Positions 25,451 to 34,148 of a stretch of DNA of 35,867 nucleotides are shown here, piece after piece (the stretch's first letter is position 1; each line of letters opens with the position of its first letter). Under the pieces are notes generated by a model. It saw only the letters and a list, made by a program, of their open reading frames with translations. It ran no database searches and was not told where the DNA came from. This stretch comes from Gammaproteobacteria bacterium (GTDB lineage: Bacteria; Pseudomonadota; Gammaproteobacteria; UBA1113): NCBI GenBank assembly GCA_021156165.1, contig JAJNBM010000008.1, positions 1-35,867 of the forward strand, given 5' to 3'. The position numbers were made by a program, and so were the translations under genes.

Positions 25451-27391
25451 ATGACAGATACAAATAAATTCGTTGCGCCCCCTGTGCTCGATTTTCCTAA
25501 CCAGGAAGAAAAACAAAAATCACAGTTAAAGTTACTGATAGACAAAGGTCGTGAGCAAGGTTATCTAACTGAGCCAGAAATTTGTGACTTATTGCCACCA
25601 GAATTTACCGATCTGGAGCCTTTATTGGCCTTGTTTGCCGAATTTGGCATCCAAGTGATGGATAGGGCACCGACTGCGGATGAAACCTTACTCATGACAG
25701 AAGGGGCGGTCGTAGTAGCGGATGATGACGGTTCGGTCGATGAAGTAACTGAACAATTTTCTAGCTTCCATATTGCCGAAACGGCGCGGATCTCTGACCC
25801 AGTGCGCATGTACATGCGTGAGATGGGAAATGTAGAATTATTGACCCGACAAGGGGAAATTGCCATAGCACGCCGTATTGAAGACGGTTTGCGTATGGTA
25901 TTAGCCGTATTGGCGGAAAATCCTGAAGTGGTTAAATTCTTAGTAGACGAATATCACAATATAGAACAAAGCGACCATGTTAATTTTAGCGACTTATTAA
26001 CCGGCTTTTCTGATTTAGAAGCGAGTGAAGTTGCAGCTGCCGAGTTGGTGGTAGAAGAAGCGCCCGTAGTGGTCGAGGCCACGGTGGACGTTGTTGCGGA
26101 TGTAGCAGTAGTAGAAGAGGAAGAAGAGGACGGTGGTAGCAGTAGCTTCTCTGAAGACACTGGCCCTGATGTGGCTATTGTGCGTGAACGTTTCGCTAAA
26201 ATTGAAAAGCTGTGTCGCTCGGCTCTAGACGCAACCAAAAAATATGGCAAAAAGCATAAAACTACGCAAAAATGGCGTCGTGCTTTGTCTGATGAAGTGA
26301 TTAACTTAAAATTAGCACCTAAGCAATTTGAGAAAATAAGCCAAGCTTTACGGGCATTGTTGCAAGATGTACGGATTCAAGAACGTTTTATCTTAGATGT
26401 TTGCGTAAATAAGGCCCGTATGTCCAAAGAGGTTTTCTTAAAATCTTTTCCTACCAATGAAACTAATTTAGAATGGGTAGATGAGCTGATTGCGAATGGA
26501 GAGCCGTTTTCTGCCCGTTTAAAATTCTATAGCCGTGAAATCATACGGGCACAAAAGAATTTATTGGTTTTAGAAGAAAGCATGAGCTTAAAAATACAAG
26601 ACATTAAGGAAATCAATCGCCGCATGTCCATCGGTGAGGCGCAGGCTAGACGCGCTAAGCGAGAAATGATTGAAGCTAACCTACGTTTGGTGATTTCAAT
26701 CGCTAAAAAATACACCAATCGAGGCTTACAATTTTTAGACCTTATTCAAGAAGGCAATATAGGTTTAATGAAAGCCGTAGATAAGTTTGAATATCGCCGT
26801 GGGTATAAGTTTTCAACCTATGCTACCTGGTGGATACGCCAAGCGATTACGCGTGCCATTGCCGATCAAGCGCGTACTATTCGTATACCGGTGCATATGA
26901 TTGAGACTATTAATAAGCTCCATCGTGTGGGTAGACAAATCTTGCAAGAAACCGGTTTGGAGGCGACACCAGAAGAATTGAGTGAACGCTTGCAGATGCC
27001 CGTAGATAAAGTGCGCAAGGTGTTGAGAATTGCTAAAGAGCCGATCTCATTAGAAACCCCTATAGGGGATGAAGATGCCGATTCAAGCTTAGGCGATTTC
27101 ATTGAAGACTCAATGACCATGTCTCCTGTAGACAGCGCTACCAATGAAGGTTTACGTGAGGCAGTGCAAGCCGTGTTGAGCGGTTTAACGTCTAGAGAGG
27201 CTAAGGTACTGCGCATGCGTTTTGGTATTGATATGAACACCGATCATACTTTAGAAGAAGTAGGCAAGCAGTTTGATGTGACGCGTGAACGTATCCGTCA
27301 GATTGAAGCTAAAGCCTTACGTAAGTTGCGTCATCCTATGCGTTCAGACAATTTACGCAGTTTCTTGGAAGAAGACGCGGTCGCTGAATAG
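25451..27391 (+). CDS. rpoD: RNA polymerase primary sigma factor RpoD (sigma-70)
   Basis: Housekeeping sigma factor. The preferred start is ATG 25451 (646 residues); a GTG at 25439 would add four. Region 1.1 is at about 22-90 ([21 protein letters not shown]), 1.2 near 110-150 ([21 protein letters not shown]), then a non-conserved region with an unusual acidic/Val-rich stretch (about 198-236, with a run of five Glu). Region 2 follows ([40 protein letters not shown]), region 3, and region 4.2 ([20 protein letters not shown], about 610-629). A strong terminator follows the stop. Confidence 0.97.
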   Translation: MTDTNKFVAPPVLDFPNQEEKQKSQLKLLIDKGREQGYLTEPEICDLLPPEFTDLEPLLALFAEFGIQVMDRAPTADETLLMTEGAVVVADDDGSVDEVTEQFSSFHIAETARISDPVRMYMREMGNVELLTRQGEIAIARRIEDGLRMVLAVLAENPEVVKFLVDEYHNIEQSDHVNFSDLLTGFSDLEASEVAAAELVVEEAPVVVEATVDVVADVAVVEEEEEDGGSSSFSEDTGPDVAIVRERFAKIEKLCRSALDATKKYGKKHKTTQKWRRALSDEVINLKLAPKQFEKISQALRALLQDVRIQERFILDVCVNKARMSKEVFLKSFPTNETNLEWVDELIANGEPFSARLKFYSREIIRAQKNLLVLEESMSLKIQDIKEINRRMSIGEAQARRAKREMIEANLRLVISIAKKYTNRGLQFLDLIQEGNIGLMKAVDKFEYRRGYKFSTYATWWIRQAITRAIADQARTIRIPVHMIETINKLHRVGRQILQETGLEATPEELSERLQMPVDKVRKVLRIAKEPISLETPIGDEDADSSLGDFIEDSMTMSPVDSATNEGLREAVQAVLSGLTSREAKVLRMRFGIDMNTDHTLEEVGKQFDVTRERIRQIEAKALRKLRHPMRSDNLRSFLEEDAVAE

Positions 27392-27398
27392 ATTCCGT

Positions 27399-27427
27399 AA
27401 GGGCGGCTCTCTGTGACCGCCCTTTTT
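27399..27427 (+). terminator. Rho-independent terminator of rpoD
   Basis: AAGGGCGG pairs with CCGCCCTT across a ten-base loop and runs into TTTTT. It starts eight bases after the rpoD stop and closes the rpsU-rpoD cluster. Confidence 0.85.
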
Positions 27428-27460
27428 CAATCAACCTGTAAATTTTCGAGAATGCGCGTT

Positions 27461-27492
27461 TCCAGGGGCTGGCCCCAGTGCCTGCCCTTTTT
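27461..27492. repeat. Degenerate member of the palindromic repeat family
   Basis: CCAGGGGCTGGCCCC followed by AGTGCCTGCCC resembles the outer part of the copy at 23077-23121 (CCCCTGTGCCTGCCC). It also ends in a T-run and could serve as a second terminator after rpoD. Confidence 0.45.
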
Positions 27493-27547
27493 CACCTATA
27501 TAGTGTATACTTCACTCTTTTAATTATCCTATATTAGCGGCTATGTT

Positions 27548-29143
27548 ATGATTTCATTACAACAACTCAGTATGTCATTTGGCGAGAAGTTACTGTTTTA
27601 CGAGGTAAATCTCTACTTAGACGCGCAAAAACATTATGCCGTGGTCGGTGCCAATGGCACGGGCAAGTCAACCTTATTCAAACTCATTAGCGGTGAAGAA
27701 ACCCCTATTTCGGGCAGTACTTCTATTCCCAAAGAGGTTTCTGTAGGCTGGTTGAAGCAAGATCAGTTTCGTTACGAGAATACGCCTATTACCGATATTG
27801 TGTTACAAGGTAAACCTAAATTATGGCAAGCTTTGGAAGAAAAAGAAAAATTACTGGCTTCTCTAGATTGGAATGACGCTTTGGTGAATAAGTTAAGCCG
27901 CCTAGAGGATACCATCTCCCATTTGAATGGCTATGCGGCTTATGCCATGGCAGAAAAATTATTGATAGGCTTGGGTATCGAAAGCCAGTACCATCAGAAG
28001 CCATTGAGTGCCTTATCCGGGGGGTATAAGCTCAGAGTATTGTTGGCGCAAACTTTGTTTCAGGAGCCCGATCTCTTGTTATTAGATGAGCCCACTAATC
28101 ACTTGGATTTAATATCCATTAACTGGTTGGAGAAATATCTGAATAATGAATTTAAGGGCTTAGTATTGGTTATTTCGCACGATGTGCGTTTCATCAATCG
28201 CTTGGCGGATTACATTTTAGATATAGATTATGGGGAAATCAATCAATATAGTGGTCAATACGATAAATTCTTGTCAGAAAAAAAATTGATAGAAGAGCAA
28301 CGATTGCAGGCTAAAAAAAGCGTAGAGCAAAAAATAGCGGCTATGCAGCAGTTTGTAGATAAGTTCAAGAGTAAAGCTTCTAAAGCCAAACAAGCGCAAT
28401 CCCGTATTAAAATGATTGAAAAACTAGAAATCCCCGATATCAAACACTCTTCGCGTGCTTATCCTTCTTTTCAGTTTAAACCTAAACGGGCTTCAGGAAA
28501 GGTGGTATTGCAAGTCAAAGGATTGGGTAAATCTTATCAAGACAAAAAGCTATTCGATAGACTCAGTTTTAATGTGGCTAGGGGTGAAAAAATCGCCATA
28601 GTCGGTGAAAATGGCGTCGGCAAATCGACGTTGATCAAAATCTTGCAACACCTTATACCGCAAGACAGCGGTCAATGCGACTGGGGCTACGAAACCCATA
28701 TCAGCTATTTCTCGCAAGATCACCACGAATTGTTGAATGAATCCATGCGAGTATTAGATTGGTTAACGCAGCAAGTTAGTACAGTCACGGAACAGCAAGT
28801 GCGTAAGGTGTTAGGGCAAGTGTTATTCCCTAAAGATGATGTGGAAAAAGATATTTTGACGTTAAGCGGGGGGGAAGCCGCACGCTTATTATTGGCTAAG
28901 ATCATGTTAGAACATGCCAATATCTTGATTTTAGATGAACCCACCAATCACTTGGATATTGAAGCCAAAACCGCCTTAGCCAATGCATTACACCATTTTA
29001 GCGGCACTGTTATTTTAGTAAGCCACGACCGCGATTTTATGGCGCAGATCGTAAATCGCGTGTTATCGCTTTCACACAGTAAAGGCTTACATGATTTCAG
29101 AGGTTCTTTTGTAGATTTCGAAAAAAGTTATTTGCAGGATTGA
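27548..29143 (+). CDS. ybiT: ABC-F family ATPase (YbiT-like)
   Basis: Soluble twin-ATPase of the ABC-F family, whose members act on ribosomes rather than in membranes. 531 residues. First cassette: Walker A GANGTGKST (34-42), signature LSGGYKLRVLLAQ, Walker B LLLLDEPTNHLD. The inter-domain linker (about 235-320) is basic and helical, with KFKSKASKAKQAQSRIKMIEKL. Second cassette: GENGVGKST (from 353), LSGGEAARLLLAK, ILILDEPTNHLD. QDQF after the first Walker A and SSRAYPSFQF in the linker match E. coli YbiT rather than Uup or YheS, by recall. A TATACT -10 lies at 27506-27511. Stand-alone gene. No evidence for an antibiotic-resistance role. Confidence 0.9.
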   Translation: MISLQQLSMSFGEKLLFYEVNLYLDAQKHYAVVGANGTGKSTLFKLISGEETPISGSTSIPKEVSVGWLKQDQFRYENTPITDIVLQGKPKLWQALEEKEKLLASLDWNDALVNKLSRLEDTISHLNGYAAYAMAEKLLIGLGIESQYHQKPLSALSGGYKLRVLLAQTLFQEPDLLLLDEPTNHLDLISINWLEKYLNNEFKGLVLVISHDVRFINRLADYILDIDYGEINQYSGQYDKFLSEKKLIEEQRLQAKKSVEQKIAAMQQFVDKFKSKASKAKQAQSRIKMIEKLEIPDIKHSSRAYPSFQFKPKRASGKVVLQVKGLGKSYQDKKLFDRLSFNVARGEKIAIVGENGVGKSTLIKILQHLIPQDSGQCDWGYETHISYFSQDHHELLNESMRVLDWLTQQVSTVTEQQVRKVLGQVLFPKDDVEKDILTLSGGEAARLLLAKIMLEHANILILDEPTNHLDIEAKTALANALHHFSGTVILVSHDRDFMAQIVNRVLSLSHSKGLHDFRGSFVDFEKSYLQD

Positions 29144-29642
29144 TCTTGTTTTTGCTCATAAAGATGCAGGTATTGCGAAGCAATTATCGCGAAGCCGTCA
29201 TTGCGAGGAGACCGTTTCACAGATCTGGTGCGAATAAGCAAGGCTAGTAACGGTTGACGAAGCAATCCAGGGAATGTTAAAAAAAATAAGAAAACAGTTA
29301 TTTTATCACGGAGATTAAAAAGAAGCGTATCGTGTGCCCCGTATAAAGATACGTTTTTTTTGATTCTTCGGTAAACAGATGATCTTTTTATTGTTCTAGA
29401 TCTTCTGGATTGCTTCGAATACCGTTACTTATTCTGTGTTTTCGCACCAGATCTGTGAAACGGCATTCTCGCAATGACGACCTCTAGAGGCTTAAAGGTA
29501 TGGCGCGCGCAGGCACGAGCACGACGGGGTCAGTTAATTAAAGCAGGCACCCTGAGAGGGCCCAGCCAACGATGGACTATAACGATCTCACCCTAGGTTT
29601 CAGTCTACGAAGAAAGATAAATGAATATTACTCAAACTAACC
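29144..29642. other. Gene-free spacer after ybiT, mostly a MITE-like element
   Basis: About 500 bases between the convergent ybiT and metIQ genes. Bases 29197-29479 are an inverted-repeat element (separate entry). Around 29541-29570 the text AGGCACCCTGAGAGGGCCCAG resembles the tail of the palindromic repeat at 34483-34534. The rest shows no coding signal. Confidence 0.6.
29197..29479. mobile_element. MITE-like inverted-repeat element, copy A (283 bases)
   Basis: The two ends are imperfect inverted repeats of about 75 bases. Left arm starts CGTCATTGCGAGGAGACCG, contains TTTCACAGATCTGGTGCGAA and ends CGAAGCAATCCAG; the right arm, read backwards, gives CGTCATTGCGAGAATGCCG, TTTCACAGATCTGGTGCGAA and CGAAGCAATCCAG. 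The centre (about 130 bases) is AT-rich and has no coding frame. No transposase is nearby, so it would be non-autonomous. The CGTCATTGCGAG / GAAGCAATCCAG termini resemble repeats I recall from several intracellular bacteria; that comparison is from memory. Confidence 0.8.
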
Positions 29643-31088
29643 TTACCATGCAGGCACTGCGCCGCCGTTAAACTCTTTTCCCGTGATATCTACAACTGCT
29701 TTAGAATGCATCACGGCAACCAGTTCTTTCATCTGCGGATTGTTTACATCATTCTTACGCACCACAATTAAATTGGCGTAAGGAGAATCACGGCCTTCCA
29801 ACAGTACTGCCGCTTGTGCGCTCAATCCTGCAGGCACTAAGAAATCATTATTAATACCCACTAAATCGGCATCTTTTAATACTCTAGGCAGTTGTGCTCC
29901 ATCCAGTAATTTAAATTTTAAATGCTTAGGATTAATGGCTATATCGCGTACCGTTGCCAGCAAGGTAACCCCCGGTGCGAGTTGTATTAGATGCGCGCTC
30001 TGCAATAGCATTAAAGCGCGACCTTCATTGCTGGGATCATTGGGAAGTGCAATGATTGCTCCGGGCTTGAGTTCGGAGATATTTTTTATTTTTAGTGAAT
30101 AAAAACCAAAGGGATATACAAAGGTTTTGGCAATATCTATAATGGCATAATGCCTTGCTTGGATTTGCGCATCTAAAAAAGGCTTATGTTGGAAGATATT
30201 GGCGTCTATGTCGCCGTTATCCAAAGCCATATTAGGTTGCATATAATCGCTAAAAGGCACAATTTTTAGGATTAAACCGTATTTATCTTTTGCCTCTTCC
30301 GCAGCAACGGCCATAATTTCCTGTGAGGAGCCGGACATGACGCCTACGCGTAAAACGTTTTTGGAAGTCATGAAATAAGAACCTATTTGACTGAGGATGC
30401 AGATGAGAGCGAAGGGAATACACAACCATAAAGCGAGTTTTATTTTACGTCTTTTGATAATGGTATCTGCCAAGGATTGTACCCCCTGTACGATCAGCAA
30501 TAATACCACTATCGTTTCAAGCATCACCCACCCATCAAAGCGTTGGTAACCATAATTAATGGCTAATTCGCCTAAACCACCACCGCCTATGGCGCCTGCC
30601 ATAGTGGAATAGCCTATAAGACCAATGATGGTTAAAGCCGCACCTTTTACCAAGGCAGCGCTACTTTCAGGCAATAAAATTTTAGCGATGATTCGGCGCT
30701 GACTAGCGCCCATGGCGTGTCCCACTTCAATGAGCCCTTTAGGCACTGTGGCTAAGGCTGCTTCGCAAATGCGTGCATAGAATGGAATAGCGGCCAGTAC
30801 TAAGGGCACAATGGCAGCATTAGTACCTATGGATGTGCCGACAATAAGGCGCGTTAAGGGGACAATACTGATGAGCAAAATAATAAAAGGAATAGAGCGG
30901 ATCAGATTAACCACGGCTCCTACGGATTGATGCACGAATTTGTTTTTGGAAAATTGCGGTTCTAGCGTCACAAAGAGGAGGATGCCCAACAACCCGCCGC
31001 CTAGAATCCCTAAGGCGCTGGAAATAAAGACCATGTAGAGGGTCTCCCAGGTGGCCTGTAATAAGGGTAAATTTAAAATAGATTGCAT
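29643..31088 (-). CDS. metI-metQ: Fused methionine ABC transporter permease and substrate-binding protein (MetI-MetQ)
   Basis: A single 481-residue frame joins two normally separate proteins. Residues 1-215 are MetI: WETLYMVFISSALGILGG, RSIPFIILLISIVPLTRL and the EAA-loop text EVGHAMGASQRRIIAKILLPES. A hydrophobic segment (about 219-240) then acts as linker. From about 245 it is MetQ/NlpA: LRVGVMSGSSQEIM, NGDIDANIFQHKPFLD, TFVYPFGFYS, ALPNDPSNEGRALMLLQ, ESPYANLI-like DSPYANLIVVRK, and the end FNGGAVPAW. No lipobox is present, so the binding domain is tethered to the periplasmic face by its own helix. ATG at 31088 directly follows the metN stop (TAAATG), with GAGG upstream. Confidence 0.92.
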   Translation of the reverse strand: MQSILNLPLLQATWETLYMVFISSALGILGGGLLGILLFVTLEPQFSKNKFVHQSVGAVVNLIRSIPFIILLISIVPLTRLIVGTSIGTNAAIVPLVLAAIPFYARICEAALATVPKGLIEVGHAMGASQRRIIAKILLPESSAALVKGAALTIIGLIGYSTMAGAIGGGGLGELAINYGYQRFDGWVMLETIVVLLLIVQGVQSLADTIIKRRKIKLALWLCIPFALICILSQIGSYFMTSKNVLRVGVMSGSSQEIMAVAAEEAKDKYGLILKIVPFSDYMQPNMALDNGDIDANIFQHKPFLDAQIQARHYAIIDIAKTFVYPFGFYSLKIKNISELKPGAIIALPNDPSNEGRALMLLQSAHLIQLAPGVTLLATVRDIAINPKHLKFKLLDGAQLPRVLKDADLVGINNDFLVPAGLSAQAAVLLEGRDSPYANLIVVRKNDVNNPQMKELVAVMHSKAVVDITGKEFNGGAVPAW

Positions 31089-32108
31089 TTAGAGGACCTC
31101 TATATTAATAGGTAAAGCGTGCAGATACTCTAGCGCTTGTGTGACGATGGCCTCTTCCCCCTTAATTTGACATACCAGATAGCCTACGGCGGCATCGCTG
31201 ATATTTTCTATATCTGCAAGCAAGATATTCACCGATAAGCCAAATCTTTGTATAAGTTCTGTAATGACAGGCAGTTTAGAACTTTCTCCCATAAAAGTCA
31301 GTTGTATGATGGGCGCGTAGAGCGCATCTTTAGGATCCCGTATCGTTTGCCGTATAGAATCGGGTAGTTCCAGATGAAATTGCTTACGGATCAGGCGTTT
31401 GCTGATTTCTGATTTAGGTTGAGTGAAGATTTCCATGACGCTGCCCGTTTCAACCAAGAGCCCTTTATCTAACACGGCCATATTTTTACAAATCTTTTTC
31501 ACCACATCCAGTTCATGTGTGATTAAAACAAGGGTGAGCCCCAGTTTACGATTAATAGTTTGTAATAGCTCGAGAATATTGCGCGTAGATTCGGCATCTA
31601 GGGCCGAGGTGGGTTCATCGCACAGCAACAGGGCAGGCTCTGTAGCCAAAGCCCTAGCAATAGCCACTCTTTGTTTTTGGCCACCGCTTAATTGATCAGG
31701 GTAATAGGTGGCTTTATCTTCTAAGTCAACCAGCTTTAGCAGGGTGTAAACTTTAGCGGCAATTTCAGCGGGGGTGTGTAAGTCTTCTAAAGGTAGCGCT
31801 ATATTCTCGAACACAGTGCGTGAAGATAATAAGTTAAAATGTTGAAATATCATCCCAATCTTTTTACGCTGTTGATTTAATGCAAGGGTTTTTAATTGCG
31901 TTAGCTCGACATTGTCTACAGCCACACTTCCTTGTGTAGGTCGCTCCAGTAAATTCATGCAGCGCAAGAGGGTGCTTTTCCCAGCGCCACTTTTGCCGAC
32001 GATGCCAAAAATATCTCCTTTAGCAATGGTCAAGCTAACATCTTGCAAGGCAGTGAATAATTGCTTGTTAATCATGAACGTTTTTGAAACTTGCTGTAAT
32101 TGCAACAT
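31089..32108 (-). CDS. metN: Methionine ABC transporter ATP-binding protein MetN
   Basis: Cytosolic ATPase driving methionine import with the fused MetI-MetQ. From ATG 32108 it is 339 residues (E. coli 343). Walker A GKSGAGKST (38-46), Q-loop FQHFNLL, signature LSGGQKQRVAIARAL, Walker B LLLCDEPTSALD, switch ITHELDVV. The C-terminal NIL domain (about 260-339: IQLTFMGESSKLPVITELI, VNILLADIENI) is the methionine-sensing regulatory module. An upstream ATG at 32195 would add 29 residues and overlap the divergent promoter, so it was rejected. The bidirectional promoter at 32143-32172 probably drives it. Confidence 0.93.
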   Translation of the reverse strand: MLQLQQVSKTFMINKQLFTALQDVSLTIAKGDIFGIVGKSGAGKSTLLRCMNLLERPTQGSVAVDNVELTQLKTLALNQQRKKIGMIFQHFNLLSSRTVFENIALPLEDLHTPAEIAAKVYTLLKLVDLEDKATYYPDQLSGGQKQRVAIARALATEPALLLCDEPTSALDAESTRNILELLQTINRKLGLTLVLITHELDVVKKICKNMAVLDKGLLVETGSVMEIFTQPKSEISKRLIRKQFHLELPDSIRQTIRDPKDALYAPIIQLTFMGESSKLPVITELIQRFGLSVNILLADIENISDAAVGYLVCQIKGEEAIVTQALEYLHALPINIEVL

Positions 32109-32142
32109 ATTTAAAGAATTCAACCATGTATACTGTAAGCTG

Positions 32143-32172
32143 ATTGTAACAAAGGGTAATAGTGAATACAAT
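32143..32172. promoter_or_regulatory. Symmetric bidirectional promoter (metN and racemase)
   Basis: Plus strand: TTGTAA (32144-32149), 17-base spacer, TACAAT (32167-32172), leading to the racemase ATG at 32196. Minus strand: TTGTAT (32171-32166), 17-base spacer, TACAAT (32148-32143), leading to the metN ATG at 32108. The same ATTGTA/TACAAT dyad serves as -35 on one strand and -10 on the other, so the two polymerases would compete for one site. Confidence 0.55.
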
Positions 32173-32195
32173 AGTATCGTGTAGACGGGGGGCAT

Positions 32196-32882
32196 ATGAA
32201 AACAATAGGGCTATTAGGGGGCACCGGGTGGGCATCCACGATTGGCTATTATCGACTGCTCAATGAACTGGTTGCAGAACGCCTAGGAGGATACCATAGC
32301 GCGAAGATTCTGCTTAAAAGCATAGATTATCACGATATTATGAGCAGCTATGGCAAAGATCATAAAAAAGTAGCGCAACTTTTAAAACACGAGCTTAAAG
32401 AACTCATCGCCTTACACCCCGATTGCCTTATGATCTGCTGCAATACTCTGCACAAGTATTATGAGACTATAAAAGAGGAGATAAGATTGTCTATGCCTTT
32501 GTTCCATGCTGTAGAATTAGTGGCGCAACATTTGATTAATAATAAAAAAACAAGCGCTTTACTCCTAGCAACTAAGTTTACTATGGAAGATGGTTTTTTT
32601 GCAAATATCTTGAAAGATAAAAAAATAGAAGTGACTATTCCCGATCAAGAAGAAAGGAATGAGATGGAAAAGATTCATTTTGAATTAATGAAAGCGGATG
32701 CGACAGAAAGTTCTAGAAACTATTTCGCCGCGTTAACTCAAAAATACAGAAACGTAGATGCGGTTATTTTGGGATGCACGGAATACACTCTTGTTTTGGA
32801 TAAGGACAATTCTTCCCTTCCTATTGTCGACCCCATGTTTTTACAAGCAAAACAAGCTGTTGAGTATGCGCTGGCTGAATAG
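32196..32882 (+). CDS. Aspartate/glutamate (broad-specificity amino acid) racemase
   Basis: Cofactor-independent two-cysteine racemase of the Asp/Glu racemase family. 228 residues. MKTIGLLGGTGWASTIGYYRLLNE matches the family start IGLIGGMSWEST..YYRLIN. The catalytic pair are in CCNTLHK (Cys81, two before Asn) and LGCTEY (Cys194). The motif GMSW is changed to GTGW. A gap of 87 bases separates it from divergent metN, with which it shares a symmetric promoter region; a shared role in amino-acid (possibly D-amino-acid) metabolism is conceivable. The substrate cannot be told from sequence. Confidence 0.88.
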   Translation: MKTIGLLGGTGWASTIGYYRLLNELVAERLGGYHSAKILLKSIDYHDIMSSYGKDHKKVAQLLKHELKELIALHPDCLMICCNTLHKYYETIKEEIRLSMPLFHAVELVAQHLINNKKTSALLLATKFTMEDGFFANILKDKKIEVTIPDQEERNEMEKIHFELMKADATESSRNYFAALTQKYRNVDAVILGCTEYTLVLDKDNSSLPIVDPMFLQAKQAVEYALAE

Positions 32883-33270
32883 GTTATTCCATATTTCTTG
32901 TAGCTACGTGTACCCTCCGGAACTAGCTCGATAGCAAAGAAATTGCCGTACCTGTCATGGCGAGATGACCGGTATCACAGTTGTAATGCGATAGCACAAA
33001 AATAACCGTACCGTCATTGCGAAAAAAACCGTTCCATAGAACTTATGCGAAAACACGGAACAAGCAATGGTTTTTTGAAGCAATCCAGTTGCAAAACTAT
33101 AATGCGGGCATGAATAAAGTTACGCATATGCAACGTACTATGTTCGTATCAAGATCTTCCTAGATTGCCATGTCGACCGTTACTTGCCCTATTATCTCGC
33201 ACAAATTTCTCTGAAACGGTCTCTTCGCGATGACGAGCTCCGCGACAAATAACTTACCGTGTTTTATTAT
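32883..33270. other. Gene-free spacer between racemase and alaX, mostly repeat
   Basis: A tandem arrangement of a broken element end (about 32930-33000; GTCATGGCGAGATGACCGG is a damaged terminus) and a second MITE-like copy (33012-33235). The text GCCGTACCTGTCATGGCGA and ACCGTACCGTCATTGCGA shows a local duplication with about 59-base period. No coding signal. Confidence 0.6.
33012..33235. mobile_element. MITE-like inverted-repeat element, copy B (224 bases)
   Basis: Left end CGTCATTGCGAAAAAAACCG and GAAGCAATCCAG at about 33076-33087; right end, read backwards, CGTCATCGCGAAGAGACCG, with GGCAATCTAG at its inner edge. The same family as 29197-29479 but shorter and more diverged. No coding frame inside. 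Confidence 0.72.
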
Positions 33271-33918
33271 TCATAGTGTTTCCGACACGTAAATTTCTAT
33301 ACGCTCTCGCCCCTTACCAGGGTTGGTTCTTTTGAGGCGTATCATTCCCATTTCCCCCGTTTTTTTAATATGGGTACCGCCACAGGGCACCTGAGAGAAT
33401 TCATTTATTTTCCAATAGCGCCGTTCAGTGCTTTCATCGCTAAAAGCGCTGATAATATCCTGGTTTGAATCTATAATGCTTTGCGCTTCTTGTTGCAAAG
33501 AAGCGATAAAGGGCGAGATATTTTGGCTCCATTCAAAATCGATGCGCGATTTATCTTGTGCTATGTGTGCACCTACTTTTACGACATCGGGAAAACGTTG
33601 ACACACGAGCTCTAATACCACTTCTGCGGCAAAATGTAAGCGCATCAATTTGTAGCGGCGATCCCAGTCAATGCATATTTTTACGGGATCGCCTGCGGTG
33701 AGTGCATGATTATCTTCTAGCGTATAGGATATTTCTTTGCCATCTTTTCTCGCTTCTAAGACTTTATAACCCCCTATAGTGCCCTGATCGCTTTCTTGGC
33801 CACCAGAAAAAGCATAAAAAATAGTTTCAGCAACGGTAATTTGATTACCATGAACCGTTTGTACTGTGGTGCCCAGCTCGGTTAAATAAGGGTCTTGCCA
33901 AAATATTTTTTTTGTCAT
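33271..33918 (-). CDS. alaX: Alanyl-tRNA editing protein (AlaX-type, AlaRS editing-domain homologue)
   Basis: Stand-alone homologue of the AlaRS editing domain, expected to hydrolyse mischarged tRNA-Ala. 215 residues. The N-terminal beta-barrel half has TIFYAFSGGQESDQGTI (AlaRS: FYAESGGQ..D.G). Zinc/active-site motifs are LHFAAEVVLEL (HxxxE, where AlaRS has HxxxH) and VPCGGTHIKKTGEMG (Cys and His ligands). The HxxxE form occurs in related bacterial proteins as I recall them, so it is probably a subfamily trait. ATG at 33918. Stand-alone gene, flanked by a MITE-like element on one side and the structured spacer on the other. Confidence 0.88.
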   Translation of the reverse strand: MTKKIFWQDPYLTELGTTVQTVHGNQITVAETIFYAFSGGQESDQGTIGGYKVLEARKDGKEISYTLEDNHALTAGDPVKICIDWDRRYKLMRLHFAAEVVLELVCQRFPDVVKVGAHIAQDKSRIDFEWSQNISPFIASLQQEAQSIIDSNQDIISAFSDESTERRYWKINEFSQVPCGGTHIKKTGEMGMIRLKRTNPGKGRERIEIYVSETL

Positions 33919-33966
33919 TGAGTGTTTTGCCTATGTCCGTAAAAGCTATTATTTCTTTTTTATTTC

Positions 33967-33975
33967 TGCTATGAT
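33967..33975 (+). promoter_or_regulatory. Extended -10 element upstream of the structured region
   Basis: TGCTATGAT fits TG-n-TATAAT with one mismatch. Transcription would start about 33982, exactly where the dyad-rich stretch begins. No clear -35. Confidence 0.35.
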
Positions 33976-33981
33976 TGTAAA

Positions 33982-34148
33982 GTGCTTAGCTTTTTAGCGT
34001 AGCACACAAGGCGCAACCTCGAGTCCTCGGCTTAATTGGGAGCGACTCAAAGTTGCATAGGCGCCCCTCTGGCATGGGCTTAATCACGCCAAAGAGGCTA
34101 ACTTGAACCTTACGTCAATAAGGATACAAGCTGGTGAAAATTATACCA
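33982..34148 (+). ncRNA. Candidate structured RNA (about 170-270 nt), family not identified
   Basis: Consecutive dyads: GTGCT/AGCAC (33982-34005); a three-part stem GGCGC, AAC, GAGTC with GACTC, GTT, GCGCC (34010-34065); CCTCTGGC with GCC-AA-AGAGG (34066-34097); CCTTA/TAAGG (34108-34123); TGGT/ACCA (34132-34148). An extended -10 lies just upstream. ACTTGAACC near 34100 recalls E. coli 6S RNA text (CCTTGAACC), but the overall fold was not shown and the usual ygfA neighbour is absent. It is not a tRNA, tmRNA or RNase P by their conserved motifs. Strand is inferred from the promoter only. Confidence 0.4.

Noticed and set aside
33628-33663. AlaX HxxxE instead of HxxxH as a lost active site
   Set aside because: The LHFAAE form recurs in related bacterial editing proteins as I recall them, and the Cys/His motif is intact; probably a subfamily feature.
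33982-34148. Identification of the structured region as 6S RNA
   Set aside because: Length and one word (CTTGAACC) fit, but no convincing closing stem with a central bubble was found and ygfA is not adjacent; kept only as an unnamed candidate RNA.
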